DNA of 64,000 nt, taken from Afipia massiliensis. Lineage in GTDB: Bacteria; Pseudomonadota; Alphaproteobacteria; Rhizobiales; Xanthobacteraceae. The stretch lies in assembly GCF_014203115.1 (NCBI RefSeq), contig NZ_JACHIJ010000010.1, positions 1-64,000 on the forward strand. The letters run 5' to 3'. A program made the translations under genes and the position numbers. This document shows, one piece after another, positions 44,942 to 53,737 of the stretch (its first letter is position 1; each line of letters begins with the position of its first letter). The notes below the pieces were generated by a model. It worked only from the letters and a program-made list of their open reading frames with translations. It did no database searches and had not been told where the DNA came from.

Positions 44942-46457
44942 GCGAACTTCGGCCGGTTGTGCAGGCGCCCGACGGGCACCGGCTGCGCGTACGTCGCCTG
45001 GGCGTCGATACGCAGTACGAACCCGTCGTCTTCATGCACAAGGAGTGCGCAGTCTGCCGGTCGGAGGGATTTATCGCGCACAATCGGCTTCTGCTGCGAG
45101 CCGGAGAACGCCATGTCATCGCCACACTGTATCAGGTCACGAACGATCTGATCGCTCATGACGAGGCCGCCTTGTCCGAATCGGCCTGGAGCCGGCTCGA
45201 GCTGAACGACGGAGACACCATCGCGATCAGCCATCCTGATCCGCTGGCATCGCTGAGCCACATCAGAAGCCGGATCTATGGAAACGGGCTGAGTGACGAG
45301 GCGCTGCTTTCCGTCACCGCGGACATCGTCAACGGGAAGTATTCAGACATTCACCTCTCGTCGTTCATTACCGCGTGCGCTGCGCGTCCGCTCGACCACG
45401 GCGAAGTTCTTGGACTGACCAAGGCGATGGTGGACGTAGGCGGGCGGCTGTCCTGGAACGCGGAGATCGTGCTGGACAAGCATTCCGTGGGTGGGCTCCC
45501 CGGAAACCGGACTACTCCGATCATCGTGCCCATCATCGCGGCCCTAGGGTTGACGATGCCGAAAACGTCGTCTCGCGCCATCACTTCGCCGGCTGGCACG
45601 GCCGATACCATGGAAACAATGGCGCCGGGACTTGGCCATTCCGGACATTCATCGCGTCGTCGAACGAGAAGGAGGATGCATCGTCTGGGGCGGCGCGATA
45701 AGGCTCAGCCCCGCCGACGACATCCTGATCCGAATCGAACGCGCACTCGACCTGGACTCCGAGGGCCAAATGATAGCATCCGTCCTGTCCAAAAAAATCG
45801 CCGCCGGCTCGACGCACCTCATTCTCGGGTCCGACCGCCAAGGTCCGGAGCCGGAAAGCGGCGGACGCCTTGTCGGCCGGGCTGGTCGCCGTTGCCGACG
45901 CGTTCGGGATCAAAGCAAGGGTGATCGCCGGGGACGGGACTGAACCCATCGGCCGGGGCATAGGGCCGGCGCTGGAAGCCAACGATGTTCTGGCTGTTCT
46001 CCAATGTCTGCCAGCAGCACCGCGCGATCTCCGGAACCGGGCCGTCGCCCTCGGGGCGCTAATCGAACTGGGCGACTTGGCCGAGGACGGACGAGGAGCG
46101 ATACTAGCCGCTCAACCGCTCGACAATGGCCGCGCGTGGGCGAAATTTCAAAGGATCTGCGAGAGGCGCAGGGCGGCATGCGAACGCCGCCGGGCTCTAG
46201 CCATCGCCGGCTACTCGCTGCAGATCGATCCGGACGCGTGGACTTGATGGACAACCGCAAGATCGCGAAACTCGCAAAGTTAGCAGGGGCCCCCGAAGCG
46301 AAGGCTGCGGGTATCGAACTGCACGTGAGGCCGGGCGACATCGTCTCGGCCGGGCAGCCTCTGTGCACGGTTCACGCCGAAGCGCGAGGCGAACTTGCCC
46401 ACGCCATGGACTATGGCCGCTGCCAACGCCGACATTATCACGGTCCAGGAGCGATGA
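44938..46457 (+). pseudogene. deoA: AMP/thymidine phosphorylase-family, multiply frameshifted second copy
   Basis: It aligns throughout with the gene at 22397-23929. Motifs CAVCRSEGF, KHSVGGLPGNRTTPIIV and [18 protein letters not shown] are in the first frame. The frame shifts at about 45627, again at about 45830 and again at about 46160, before IDNRK-like MDNRKIAKLAKLAGAPEAK and the end NADIITVQER. At least three indels make it inactive. It is coupled by ATGA to the following prs copy. Confidence 0.88.
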
Positions 46458-47354
46458 CGCCGACTCTACTTATTTCGATGCCGGGCAACGAGCGGTTGAC
46501 GGCGGGACTTGCCGAGCAGCTTGATTGCGAAACGGGCGAATTGAACACGCGGCAATTTCCGGACGGGGAAACCTATCTTCGCTTCGCCACCGATCTTAAC
46601 AAGCGATCCGTCGCGATCGTCTGCACGCTGGCGCATCCGGACGAAAAATCCTTCCTCTCATCTTTGCCGCTGCGACCGCGCGCGAGCTTGGCGCGTCGAA
46701 GGTGGGGTTGGTCGCTCCGTACCTCGCCTATATGCTGCAGGATCGGCGCTTCAATCCCGGTGAGGCGGTGACGTCCCGGCAGATGGCGCATCTTATCTCC
46801 GAGGCATTCGACTGGATGGTGACCGTCGACCCGCATCTGCACCGGTACAGCGATCTAAGCGAAATTTACTCGATACCCACGCGCGTCGTTCACGCGGCAC
46901 CGCTCGTTTCGCGGTGGATCAAGGCGAACATCGAGAAGCCGCTCATCATCGGCCCGGACAGTGAGAGCGAACAGTGGGTTGCGGCGGTGGCAAGCGACGC
47001 CGAAGCACCTTACTGTGTTCTCGAAAAGGTTCGCCATGGAGACCGGGACTTCAAGATTACGCTTAGGAATCTCGATGCGTGGCAGGGACGCGCGGCCGTC
47101 CTCGTCGACGACATCATTTCAAGCGGACACACGATGATCGAGGCCGTTCGGCTGCTTGCGGCGCAGGGCTGGTCACCGCCGGCTGCATCGCCGTCCACGG
47201 ATTGTTCGCGGATCACTCCGATGAACTGCTCGTCGGCGCCGGTGCTCGGGTCGTGACTACGAACAGCGTCGGTCCCGGGAGGAGCGAGATCGATATCGGG
47301 CCCCTGCTCGGGGAAGCGATCAAGGCTATCGAAACCGTTCAGCCTCGGCGGTAG
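46454..47354 (+). pseudogene. prs: PRPP synthetase, frameshifted second copy
   Basis: It aligns with 17621-18667. RQFPDGETYLRF is in the first frame. A shift near 46640 leads to VAPYLAYMLQDRRFNPGEAV, VDPHLHRYSDLS and VLVDDIISSGHTMIEAV, and another shift near 47165 leads to CIAVHGLFADHSDEL and the end. The Pro-rich tail of the intact copy is absent. Gene order is nuclease-phosphorylase-prs, whereas the intact operon has prs and the phosphoketolase-like gene first. Confidence 0.88.
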
Positions 47355-47418
47355 TGCGGGACATGGGCCGGCACGGATCGCGAAGAACACGATGGCTCAA
47401 CGCGTGCCTCAGCCCAGG

Positions 47419-48123
47419 TCATCTTGCCATGTTCTTCATGGAGGTGCTGCCCGGCATCGGCACCATGCCGAGGATCAACTTTCGCTGTTCGGCTGTCAGT
47501 ACGTTGGCGGCTTCGCCGACTGCGCGTATGAATGCGAGTCTCGCGTCCGATTTGATCTTCTCGATTTCTCGCACCTTTGCTTCGACGGCGGCCGCGTCCG
47601 GCTGGTCGGCCGCCGTTAGCATCCAGAGTGCCTGTTCGGCTTCCTCGGCCTTCCGCTGGGCGGCAGACTGATCGATGAGCGAGCGCTGCTTGATCGCGTT
47701 CAATGCCGTCGATTGTTCGACCGTCAATCCAATTTTGTCGGCATAGTCAACGAAGAAGCCGCTGGCCCCGACGTGGTAGAGGTGGGAGGCGCCGGGAAAA
47801 CCGGGCAGAGCGGATGGCATGGCCATGGCGCCGTTCGGCCCCGGTGCCTTCCCCATCGAGCCCATGCAGCACATGCCACTCATGCCGCCATTCCCGCCAC
47901 CCATGGTACTGGTACCGCTCATGGGGGCGGCTGGCTGAGTGGCGGCGGCGCCGCCCATCTTGTTCATGTCATCCATCATCGCCAGCAACACGCCCGTTTC
48001 CCGTGCCCCCGCAGCGGAGGGTGCGGCTTGCAAAGAGGTGGCGAGCCCGGCCAACAATAGAATGAAAAACGCCGTCGGAACGGAGGGTAAGCGATAGGTC
48101 AGCATGGTTTTGGCCCGTTGCAT
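47419..48123 (-). CDS. Spy/CpxP-family Met/Gly-rich periplasmic protein
   Basis: A 234-residue exported protein from ATG 48123 (GGGAG upstream). A signal peptide (PTAFFILLLAGLATSLQA) precedes a Met/Gly-rich part (MSGTSTMGGGNGGMSGMCCM) with LPGFPGASHLYHVGASGFF. The helical LTxxQ-type domain follows: DKIGLTVEQSTALNAIK and LTAEQRKLILGM. Spy-like proteins protect periplasmic proteins under copper and envelope stress. A degraded copy is at 8693-9187. An FNR-type box lies 53 bases upstream. Confidence 0.75.
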   Translation of the reverse strand: MQRAKTMLTYRLPSVPTAFFILLLAGLATSLQAAPSAAGARETGVLLAMMDDMNKMGGAAATQPAAPMSGTSTMGGGNGGMSGMCCMGSMGKAPGPNGAMAMPSALPGFPGASHLYHVGASGFFVDYADKIGLTVEQSTALNAIKQRSLIDQSAAQRKAEEAEQALWMLTAADQPDAAAVEAKVREIEKIKSDARLAFIRAVGEAANVLTAEQRKLILGMVPMPGSTSMKNMAR

Positions 48124-48175
48124 GGTGGGTCTCCCGCGAAGTCAGGGGATCATGGTGAAGGTGGCCTCGCCTGCT

Positions 48176-48189
48176 TTGATCCAAGTCAA
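48176..48189. promoter_or_regulatory. FNR/FixK-type box
   Basis: TTGATCCAAGTCAA, 53 bases upstream of the Spy-like gene at 48123. One half-site is the perfect TTGAT and the other GTCAA. Confidence 0.65.
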
Positions 48190-48767
48190 AAAATGAAACA
48201 AACGGACTCTCAAACGAGGATGAGGCGAGCCGGGCTGAGAAAACAGGGCCGCCACCGTGGCTGGTCCAGGGCTCGAAGCAGGAGCCGGCGCCACTTCGAC
48301 TGATCCAACCAGATTTCGTCGGCAGAGAAGCCGCCCTGTGGGGCGGACTGGTCGACAGCCTGCCCTATGGAAACTTTAGGAGTTAGCGCTCTGGGGAGGC
48401 TGCCTGCCGACGAGAGCGCTAGGCCGCCCCGACCTTGTCCTCCATCTCAGATACTGCATGACGAATCTTGAGCACTGCGTCCGGAGCCGGGGGCGCAGCG
48501 ACTTAGCCTCATCCAACCGGCATCCGTACTGCTGGCCCGCAACAGGCAGCCGGTTTCGGGATTTGGCCAGCCGCGCCCGTGAGTAGACGACGAGATGCGG
48601 ATATTGGTGAGCGGCTGCGACGCACGATGCTGGAGGGCGACGGCTCCACGCAGCGCCTCACCGCAGTGCCGGAGTTCCCAGATCGGCGTACCCTGGCGAC
48701 GCACATCGCTGACTGCGGTCAGATCGATAATTGGATGTGGCACGCGTCTGCCCTGCTCCGAGGTCCT
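48190..48767. other. Intergenic stretch without supported gene
   Basis: About 580 bases separate the Spy-like gene from the 3' end of the cytochrome operon. Short frames occur on both strands, but none has a ribosome-binding site together with a recognisable family. A frame near 48310-48390 ends PDFVGREAALWGG and may be a relic. Confidence 0.35.
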
Positions 48768-49544
48768 TCAGTGGTGCTTGAACCAGCCGACACCCTTGAT
48801 GTCATTCCACGAATCCGTCCGATGGCACAGGAAGCACTGATTGACCTGTGCGTGCTCCTGGCCGGTGATTCCTTTGTCCATCATCTGGAAGTGCATCATG
48901 TAGTGGCTTGGCGGCGCCTGATGGCATTGCGCGCAGTTTTTGGAAGCCGGCGAGGGGTGCAGGAACCCTGCAATTCGCCAACTGGCGGTCTCATGACAGT
49001 TGCCGCATTCCCGGCCGAACAGATCCCGATGCGGCTCGCGGTTGCTGTGACAGCTTGCGCAGTCCAGCCCGTTCTTTTCGGCCAACCGTGAAACCGGCAA
49101 TCCAAGAAAGCCCTTCAAGTCGTCGACCATTTGACGGGGGACGCTTGGATGACCCCACTCGCCTACTTTGAGATGTGAGCCAATTCTAAGAAGTGCGGCG
49201 TGATCCATCTTGGTCGGACGGACGGCGCCGGCGTGCTCCACATGACATCCGCGGCAGTCCTGAACGTCGGCATGAAATGCGGTCGGTTGCTTGCCGAGGT
49301 CGGCAGCGGCGGTCGAATGGCAGCCGATGCAAGCGGCTGCCTCTACGCCCCGCGTCGGCGTGTGGCATGATTCGCAGTTTCCCGTCAGGAAGCGGTGCTT
49401 TTCGGAAAGGGGGCCGGGCTGGAAGGCGGCCTGCCAACCCGGTATCGAAGCCGATCCCGATCGGTAGAGAGAAACCACGGCGGCCACGCCGCCTACGACG
49501 GCGATCGTGATCAGCACAGTGTACCAAAGACCAAGCTTCTTCAC
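48768..49544 (-). CDS. Seven-haem membrane-anchored c-type cytochrome
   Basis: A GTG start at 49544 overlaps the upstream stop (GTGA) and gives 258 residues. One N-terminal membrane anchor (LWYTVLITIAVVGGVAAVV) is followed by a periplasmic domain with seven CxxCH haem sites at residues 57-61, 72-76, 97-101, 162-166, 180-184, 204-208 and 237-241. Many extra His residues could be the distal ligands. The pattern resembles the cytochrome c3/NrfB-type multihaem group, but I do not recognise a named family. As the last gene of a four-gene operon it should be the periplasmic electron outlet. Confidence 0.85.
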   Translation of the reverse strand: MKKLGLWYTVLITIAVVGGVAAVVSLYRSGSASIPGWQAAFQPGPLSEKHRFLTGNCESCHTPTRGVEAAACIGCHSTAAADLGKQPTAFHADVQDCRGCHVEHAGAVRPTKMDHAALLRIGSHLKVGEWGHPSVPRQMVDDLKGFLGLPVSRLAEKNGLDCASCHSNREPHRDLFGRECGNCHETASWRIAGFLHPSPASKNCAQCHQAPPSHYMMHFQMMDKGITGQEHAQVNQCFLCHRTDSWNDIKGVGWFKHH

Positions 49545-50245
49545 GATATCCACCGCAGCCCGTAGTAGATCTCGCCGGCCACGTGGAGCGCCAACAGCAG
49601 ATACATCAGGATTGCAGTCGTCACATGGGCGACGATCCACGGCATGAACATTCTCTTCACCACTTCGCGGGACCCGATGGCGTATTCGAGATCGGCAATG
49701 CCCTCCACAAGCCTTAGGATGGGCACACCCTGCGCAATCGAATCGCGTAGTGGCGGCCCCTCACCGTCGGACGATTGCCTGTCCGCAAGAGCGGACGCCG
49801 TTTGATCATATGCGGTCCGCAAGGTGGCCAGCCGGGATTGCTCCTCCCGTAGCTCGATCGACGTCTGCGGCAGATAGTAGCGGCCGACGAACCCGGTGAC
49901 GACCACCAGGAGCATGCTGACAACGAGGGCGACGCCGAGCGGGCTCTGATACTTATGTCCGGTGTGCAGGATGGCCAGGAATGCGCCGAAGACGCCGGCG
50001 TAGACGTGAAAGGCGAGTAGCGCCCGCATCGATGCAAGCCGCGCAATCAGCGATCTGAAGGACATGCTGTACTTGGCGACCGGATAGACCAACAGGGACA
50101 GCATCAAGGCGGCCGCAGCGGCGCCAAGCACAAAGCCCGACAGGCTGCCGGCAAACCGCGGCGAACTGTGGAGGACGAAGGCAGGCACCAGAAAAAGCAG
50201 GGTGGTGAGGACCGCGCCAACGGTGAGGCGTTCGTTCTCGCTCAT
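49541..50245 (-). CDS. Membrane protein with two H-X13-H pairs (di-haem b, ferric-reductase-like)
   Basis: A 234-residue protein with five hydrophobic segments. His residues H80 and H94 on one helix and H207 and H221 on another give two H-X13-H pairs, the arrangement that holds two stacked b haems in NOX/ferric reductase and b561-type membrane proteins. Around them are LLAFHVYAGVFGAFLAILHT and HVTTAILMYLLLALHV. A polar loop of about 70 residues (EEQSRLATLRTAYDQTASAL) lies between. It starts one base after the stop of the flavoreductase gene and overlaps the cytochrome gene. It should carry electrons across the membrane. Confidence 0.7.
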   Translation of the reverse strand: MSENERLTVGAVLTTLLFLVPAFVLHSSPRFAGSLSGFVLGAAAAALMLSLLVYPVAKYSMSFRSLIARLASMRALLAFHVYAGVFGAFLAILHTGHKYQSPLGVALVVSMLLVVVTGFVGRYYLPQTSIELREEQSRLATLRTAYDQTASALADRQSSDGEGPPLRDSIAQGVPILRLVEGIADLEYAIGSREVVKRMFMPWIVAHVTTAILMYLLLALHVAGEIYYGLRWIS

Positions 50246-50246
50246 T

Positions 50247-52376
50247 TCAAGCCTCGACGACCAGATTGCCGATCGATTTCGCCTGGCAAGCCAGGATGAT
50301 GCCGTCCGCCGTGTCCTCCGGCGTCAAGGCGTCCTCGACCTCCATGGTCACATTGCCTTCGAGAAGCTTGGTCTTGCAAACGCCGCAGACGCCGACCCGG
50401 CAAGAATAGTCGATCGGAACGCCAACGGATTCGGCGACCTCGAGCACGCTCTTGTCGGGCGGCAGCGGGGCGACCTTGTCCGATTTCGAAAACCGGAGCG
50501 AGGCGGTGGCCGGACCGATTGCAGACGCATCTAGGGGCGGTGTCCCCGCCGCCGCAGTAGCGCCGGCGACCGGCCGGATCTCGGCGACCTCCGTGAAGCC
50601 CGGAGGAGGTACCGCGCCCAATGCGGGACCAAAGGCTTCCGTCTTAACCTGCTCCGAGGGTACCCCGAGATCCACCAGAAGCTTCTTCATCGCCTGCATC
50701 ATGCCAGGCGGACCGCACAAATGAACACGACGCTTGGCAAGGTCGGGCACCGACTGGATCAGGAATTCTCTGTGGATCGGACCTTCGGCCCCCATCCACG
50801 AGGTTCCCGCGCTGCGTGCCATCGTCGCGGCCACGTGCAGATTGCGCATTTTCCGCTGACGATGTTCGAGCTCGTCGCGGAAGATGAACTCTTCGGTCGA
50901 TTTGGCCCCATAGAGGAGGTAGATCTCTCCCATCCAAGCAGTGTCTGCGAGGTAACGGATTGCGGCCATCAGCGGCGTGATCCCCACACCGCCGCCAATC
51001 AGGACGACGCTGTCCGATTCCGCCCCGGTGAAAGTGAAGACGCCCGAAGGCGCTATCACATCGATGAGGTCTCCTTCGGAGATCTGGTCGTGCATGAATT
51101 CGGAGAAGACGCCCTTCTCTTCTCGCTTGATCGTGGTCTCGACGTAAGCAGTTTGGGCGGCAGAAGAGGCGATGGTGTAGGACCGCCTGACGCGCTTGCC
51201 GTCGATCTCGGCCGAATACGTCAAGAACTGCCCCGGGGCGAAGGAAAACGGAATCGGTCCCCCCTGGGGGTCTCTTAGCCGAAACGTCTTCACCTGAGGG
51301 GTTTCGCGGAATATGGCGGCGACCTTCAGTTGGCCCTTCCAGAGCCCGGTGCGCGGTGAGCCGACAGGCGCCGTCGAGGTCGATGATGCCGGGCCAGTCC
51401 CCGCAGCGCCGGGGACGGCCGTCGCAGGAGAGCCCGTCGCTGGGGATGCCGGTGCCGTAGGCGCCGGCGTAGCGGGCGGGGGCCGGGTGCTCGTCAACCG
51501 ATCGATCAAGGCGTTCGCCCGGCGCATTCTGGAAAGATAAATCGCCAGCATGGCCACCGCGAACGCCGTCACCAGCGCCATCGTGACCAGGTGAAACCAC
51601 GATAGACCGAGCGGCCCCTCCTGGTCGTGAATTACCGTATCCGGCGCAAGGTTCATCTCTCCCTTGAACCAATCCAGCGCGATCTGCCGCGGCGGCTTTC
51701 CCTCGGCGAGTGATCGAAGGATCGTGTTGCCGCTCTTCACCTGAGCCAACGCGTCGCGCATGCGGGAGGCGGCCTGTTCGGCGCCATTGGTGTCACCTCC
51801 GGCGTTCGCATGACGAAGTGCGTTTTCAGCATTGGCTATCTCCTCGGTCCCGGCGCTGATCCATGCGCGCGCCTGTGCTTCGATGCGTTGGCGCTGTTCC
51901 GGAGAGAGGTTCGGCATCGCCATCAGCGACGCGTAGAATTCCTTGCGGGGGGCGCCCATGCATCCCGCACCCATGCACCCGCCCATCATACCGCCCATGG
52001 CGCCACCCGCGCCGGGGGCGCCCGAGCCCATGCCAGGCATTGACTGAGCCGGGCTCGGGCTGCCTACAGGTGAATTGCCCTGCGCAGTCGGCGGGGTGGC
52101 TGGCGGCGACATCGCAGGTGCGTCGGGAGTGCTCGCCCCGCCCTTCGGGTGGTGCTCAGAATGCCCATCAGGGGCCTGCGCAACGACCGCACTGCCTCGA
52201 TCATCGTTACGGGATCTGCCTGATCCGATCCAGCCCGATGGGAGGCTCGACGCTGCCGAAGCAATATCCGGAGCGGTGTTGATGTTGCCTGTGTGGTCGA
52301 GATGACTGAGGGCCGGATGGACCCATGCGATTAGGAGGCCCGCCGCCAATATGTTGCGCGCCACTTGCTCTGGCAT
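50247..52376 (-). CDS. Spy-like domain / transmembrane / flavin reductase / 2Fe-2S ferredoxin fusion protein
   Basis: About 709 residues. An N-terminal signal is followed by a Met/Gly-rich stretch (GAGGAMGGMMGGCMGAGCMG) and a helical LTxxQ-like domain (LMAMPNLSPEQRQRIEAQA). One membrane helix lies at about residues 262-285 (HLVTMALVTAFAVAMLAIYL), then a Pro/Ala/Thr linker. The cytoplasmic part is a ferredoxin-NADP reductase fold: FAD motif RRSYTIASS at about 399, NAD motif GGGVGITPLM at about 463, HLCGPPG at about 557. A plant-type 2Fe-2S domain ends it (YSCRVGVCGVC at about 660, last Cys at about 699). It should draw electrons from NAD(P)H. A GTG at 52385 is an alternative start. Confidence 0.82.
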   Translation of the reverse strand: MPEQVARNILAAGLLIAWVHPALSHLDHTGNINTAPDIASAASSLPSGWIGSGRSRNDDRGSAVVAQAPDGHSEHHPKGGASTPDAPAMSPPATPPTAQGNSPVGSPSPAQSMPGMGSGAPGAGGAMGGMMGGCMGAGCMGAPRKEFYASLMAMPNLSPEQRQRIEAQARAWISAGTEEIANAENALRHANAGGDTNGAEQAASRMRDALAQVKSGNTILRSLAEGKPPRQIALDWFKGEMNLAPDTVIHDQEGPLGLSWFHLVTMALVTAFAVAMLAIYLSRMRRANALIDRLTSTRPPPATPAPTAPASPATGSPATAVPGAAGTGPASSTSTAPVGSPRTGLWKGQLKVAAIFRETPQVKTFRLRDPQGGPIPFSFAPGQFLTYSAEIDGKRVRRSYTIASSAAQTAYVETTIKREEKGVFSEFMHDQISEGDLIDVIAPSGVFTFTGAESDSVVLIGGGVGITPLMAAIRYLADTAWMGEIYLLYGAKSTEEFIFRDELEHRQRKMRNLHVAATMARSAGTSWMGAEGPIHREFLIQSVPDLAKRRVHLCGPPGMMQAMKKLLVDLGVPSEQVKTEAFGPALGAVPPPGFTEVAEIRPVAGATAAAGTPPLDASAIGPATASLRFSKSDKVAPLPPDKSVLEVAESVGVPIDYSCRVGVCGVCKTKLLEGNVTMEVEDALTPEDTADGIILACQAKSIGNLVVEA

Positions 52377-52397
52377 GGACTGCACCCGCCGCTTTTA

Positions 52398-53087
52398 TCA
52401 GAACGTGGCGATCAGTGGCAGCAGGATCGTATCAGCAGTCTGTTTTTGAGCATCGTTCAGCGTAGGATAAAGCCTGGTAAATGCCGTTCGGGCCGACTTC
52501 ACGGCCTCAAGTCGTTCGGCCAGGTGGCGCTCATAACGTTCGATCCGGGCTGCGGAATTCGTCTTGTCGTCCACTACAAGAAGATTGCGGGCATCGACCA
52601 AATGCTGGCGTCCCGACCGAAGGGACTCCGCCAAAGCATTCCAATCGGCCTGCTGCTTATCGGTGATTTGCAGTTCTGCCTTCAGGAAGGCGATCCTTCC
52701 CTCGATGCGCTCCGTGACGTCCGTTGTGCCGGAGGTGGTACCCATACCCGGCATGGAGCCCATGTGACCCCGCATCATCTTCTCCATCATCATCATCATG
52801 CCGTTCTGAGGCTGACACATCGAGCCTTGGCACTTCTCCTGCATTTGCGCAGGCGGGTTCATGCGATCGTCCATCATCCTACGGTCCTGACCCGCCTTTT
52901 GAGGCTGACCGCCCGGCATGTTCATGCTGCCTGGCTTCCCCATCGGGTCCGGCTGCATCGGCTTCATGTCGTCCATAGCAAGAAGAAGCCGGGAGGGGGT
53001 TTGGCCGTCTGCCGAATTGCCGGCATGGGGTGCAGCAAGGATCGCCAACGCCGATGCGACGCCTATCAGTGTGCGGAACGTACTCAT
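52398..53087 (-). CDS. Met-rich Spy/CpxP-like periplasmic protein
   Basis: A 229-residue exported protein: signal peptide (TLIGVASALAILAAPHAG), a Met-rich segment (MKPMQPDPMGKPGSMNMPGG, MMMMMEKMMRGHMGSMPGM) and a helical domain with LTxxQ-like motifs (AELQITDKQQADWNALAES and PTLNDAQKQTADTI). The Met clusters suggest Cu(I)/Ag(I) binding. First gene of the operon with the flavoreductase fusion, membrane protein and seven-haem cytochrome. An FNR-type box is 79 bases upstream. Confidence 0.75.
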   Translation of the reverse strand: MSTFRTLIGVASALAILAAPHAGNSADGQTPSRLLLAMDDMKPMQPDPMGKPGSMNMPGGQPQKAGQDRRMMDDRMNPPAQMQEKCQGSMCQPQNGMMMMMEKMMRGHMGSMPGMGTTSGTTDVTERIEGRIAFLKAELQITDKQQADWNALAESLRSGRQHLVDARNLLVVDDKTNSAARIERYERHLAERLEAVKSARTAFTRLYPTLNDAQKQTADTILLPLIATF

Positions 53088-53165
53088 CCTATTTCTCCAT
53101 GCATGCGTCGGATCGAAGAGCCGTAGCGGCGATCCGCAACCCTAACCCAACGGCCGTCCGGAGAT

Positions 53166-53179
53166 TTGATTTGGGTCAA
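53166..53179. promoter_or_regulatory. FNR/FixK-type box
   Basis: TTGATTTGGGTCAA, 79 bases upstream of 53087. It is placed to control the whole 53087-48768 operon. Confidence 0.65.
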
Positions 53180-53323
53180 AAACCGAAACGGCTATCGCTG
53201 ATGATTGTTCGGCTTACTGGATTGTCGTGTCGACTCCTCCTAGCCGTGGCGGCGTTGCGGATCGCCTTTAACGCGCCCAACTGCCGAGCGCTCGCCACCC
53301 GTGGTACCGCAACAAGCTGGCGG

Positions 53324-53737
53324 TCACAGGCCGCCGTCTGTCCGGTCGTTCGCCTCCGCGCGCTCGCGCCGCCAAGGCAGCCGGCCGTCAATCTCGATCT
53401 GAAGCGAAAAGCTCAGGAACGTACGTATAACGATGATTAAGCCGAGAACCGCAAGCCGCTCCAAAGTCGGCACGATGGCGACCATGCCAATGATGTCCGC
53501 CGCGATCAAAAATTCGAGGCCAAGCAGGATCCCGCGCCCGAGATTCGCCCGATAGGACCGGAAAGCGCCGTGCCATTCACCCTGATACATCTGCTGCACG
53601 GACCACATGCTCGCGGCGATCACGCCTCCTATGATGACTGCAACCCCGAGGACCTCCACGATTGACGCAATCCAATGGAGCGTATGCAGTACGATGGCCC
53701 TGGCCTCCATGCTGAGGACGAGCTCGGAAGTCAGCAT
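53324..53737 (-). CDS. DUF1622-family membrane protein
   Basis: A 137-residue protein with three hydrophobic segments (IVEVLGVAVIIGGVIAASMW, GILLGLEFLIAADIIGMVAI, LAVLGLIIVIRTFLSFSL) and the conserved RxxLGRGILLGLEFLIAADI block of DUF1622. Function unknown. Its start overlaps the end of opgC by seven bases, so the two are cotranscribed. Confidence 0.78.
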   Translation of the reverse strand: MLTSELVLSMEARAIVLHTLHWIASIVEVLGVAVIIGGVIAASMWSVQQMYQGEWHGAFRSYRANLGRGILLGLEFLIAADIIGMVAIVPTLERLAVLGLIIVIRTFLSFSLQIEIDGRLPWRRERAEANDRTDGGL

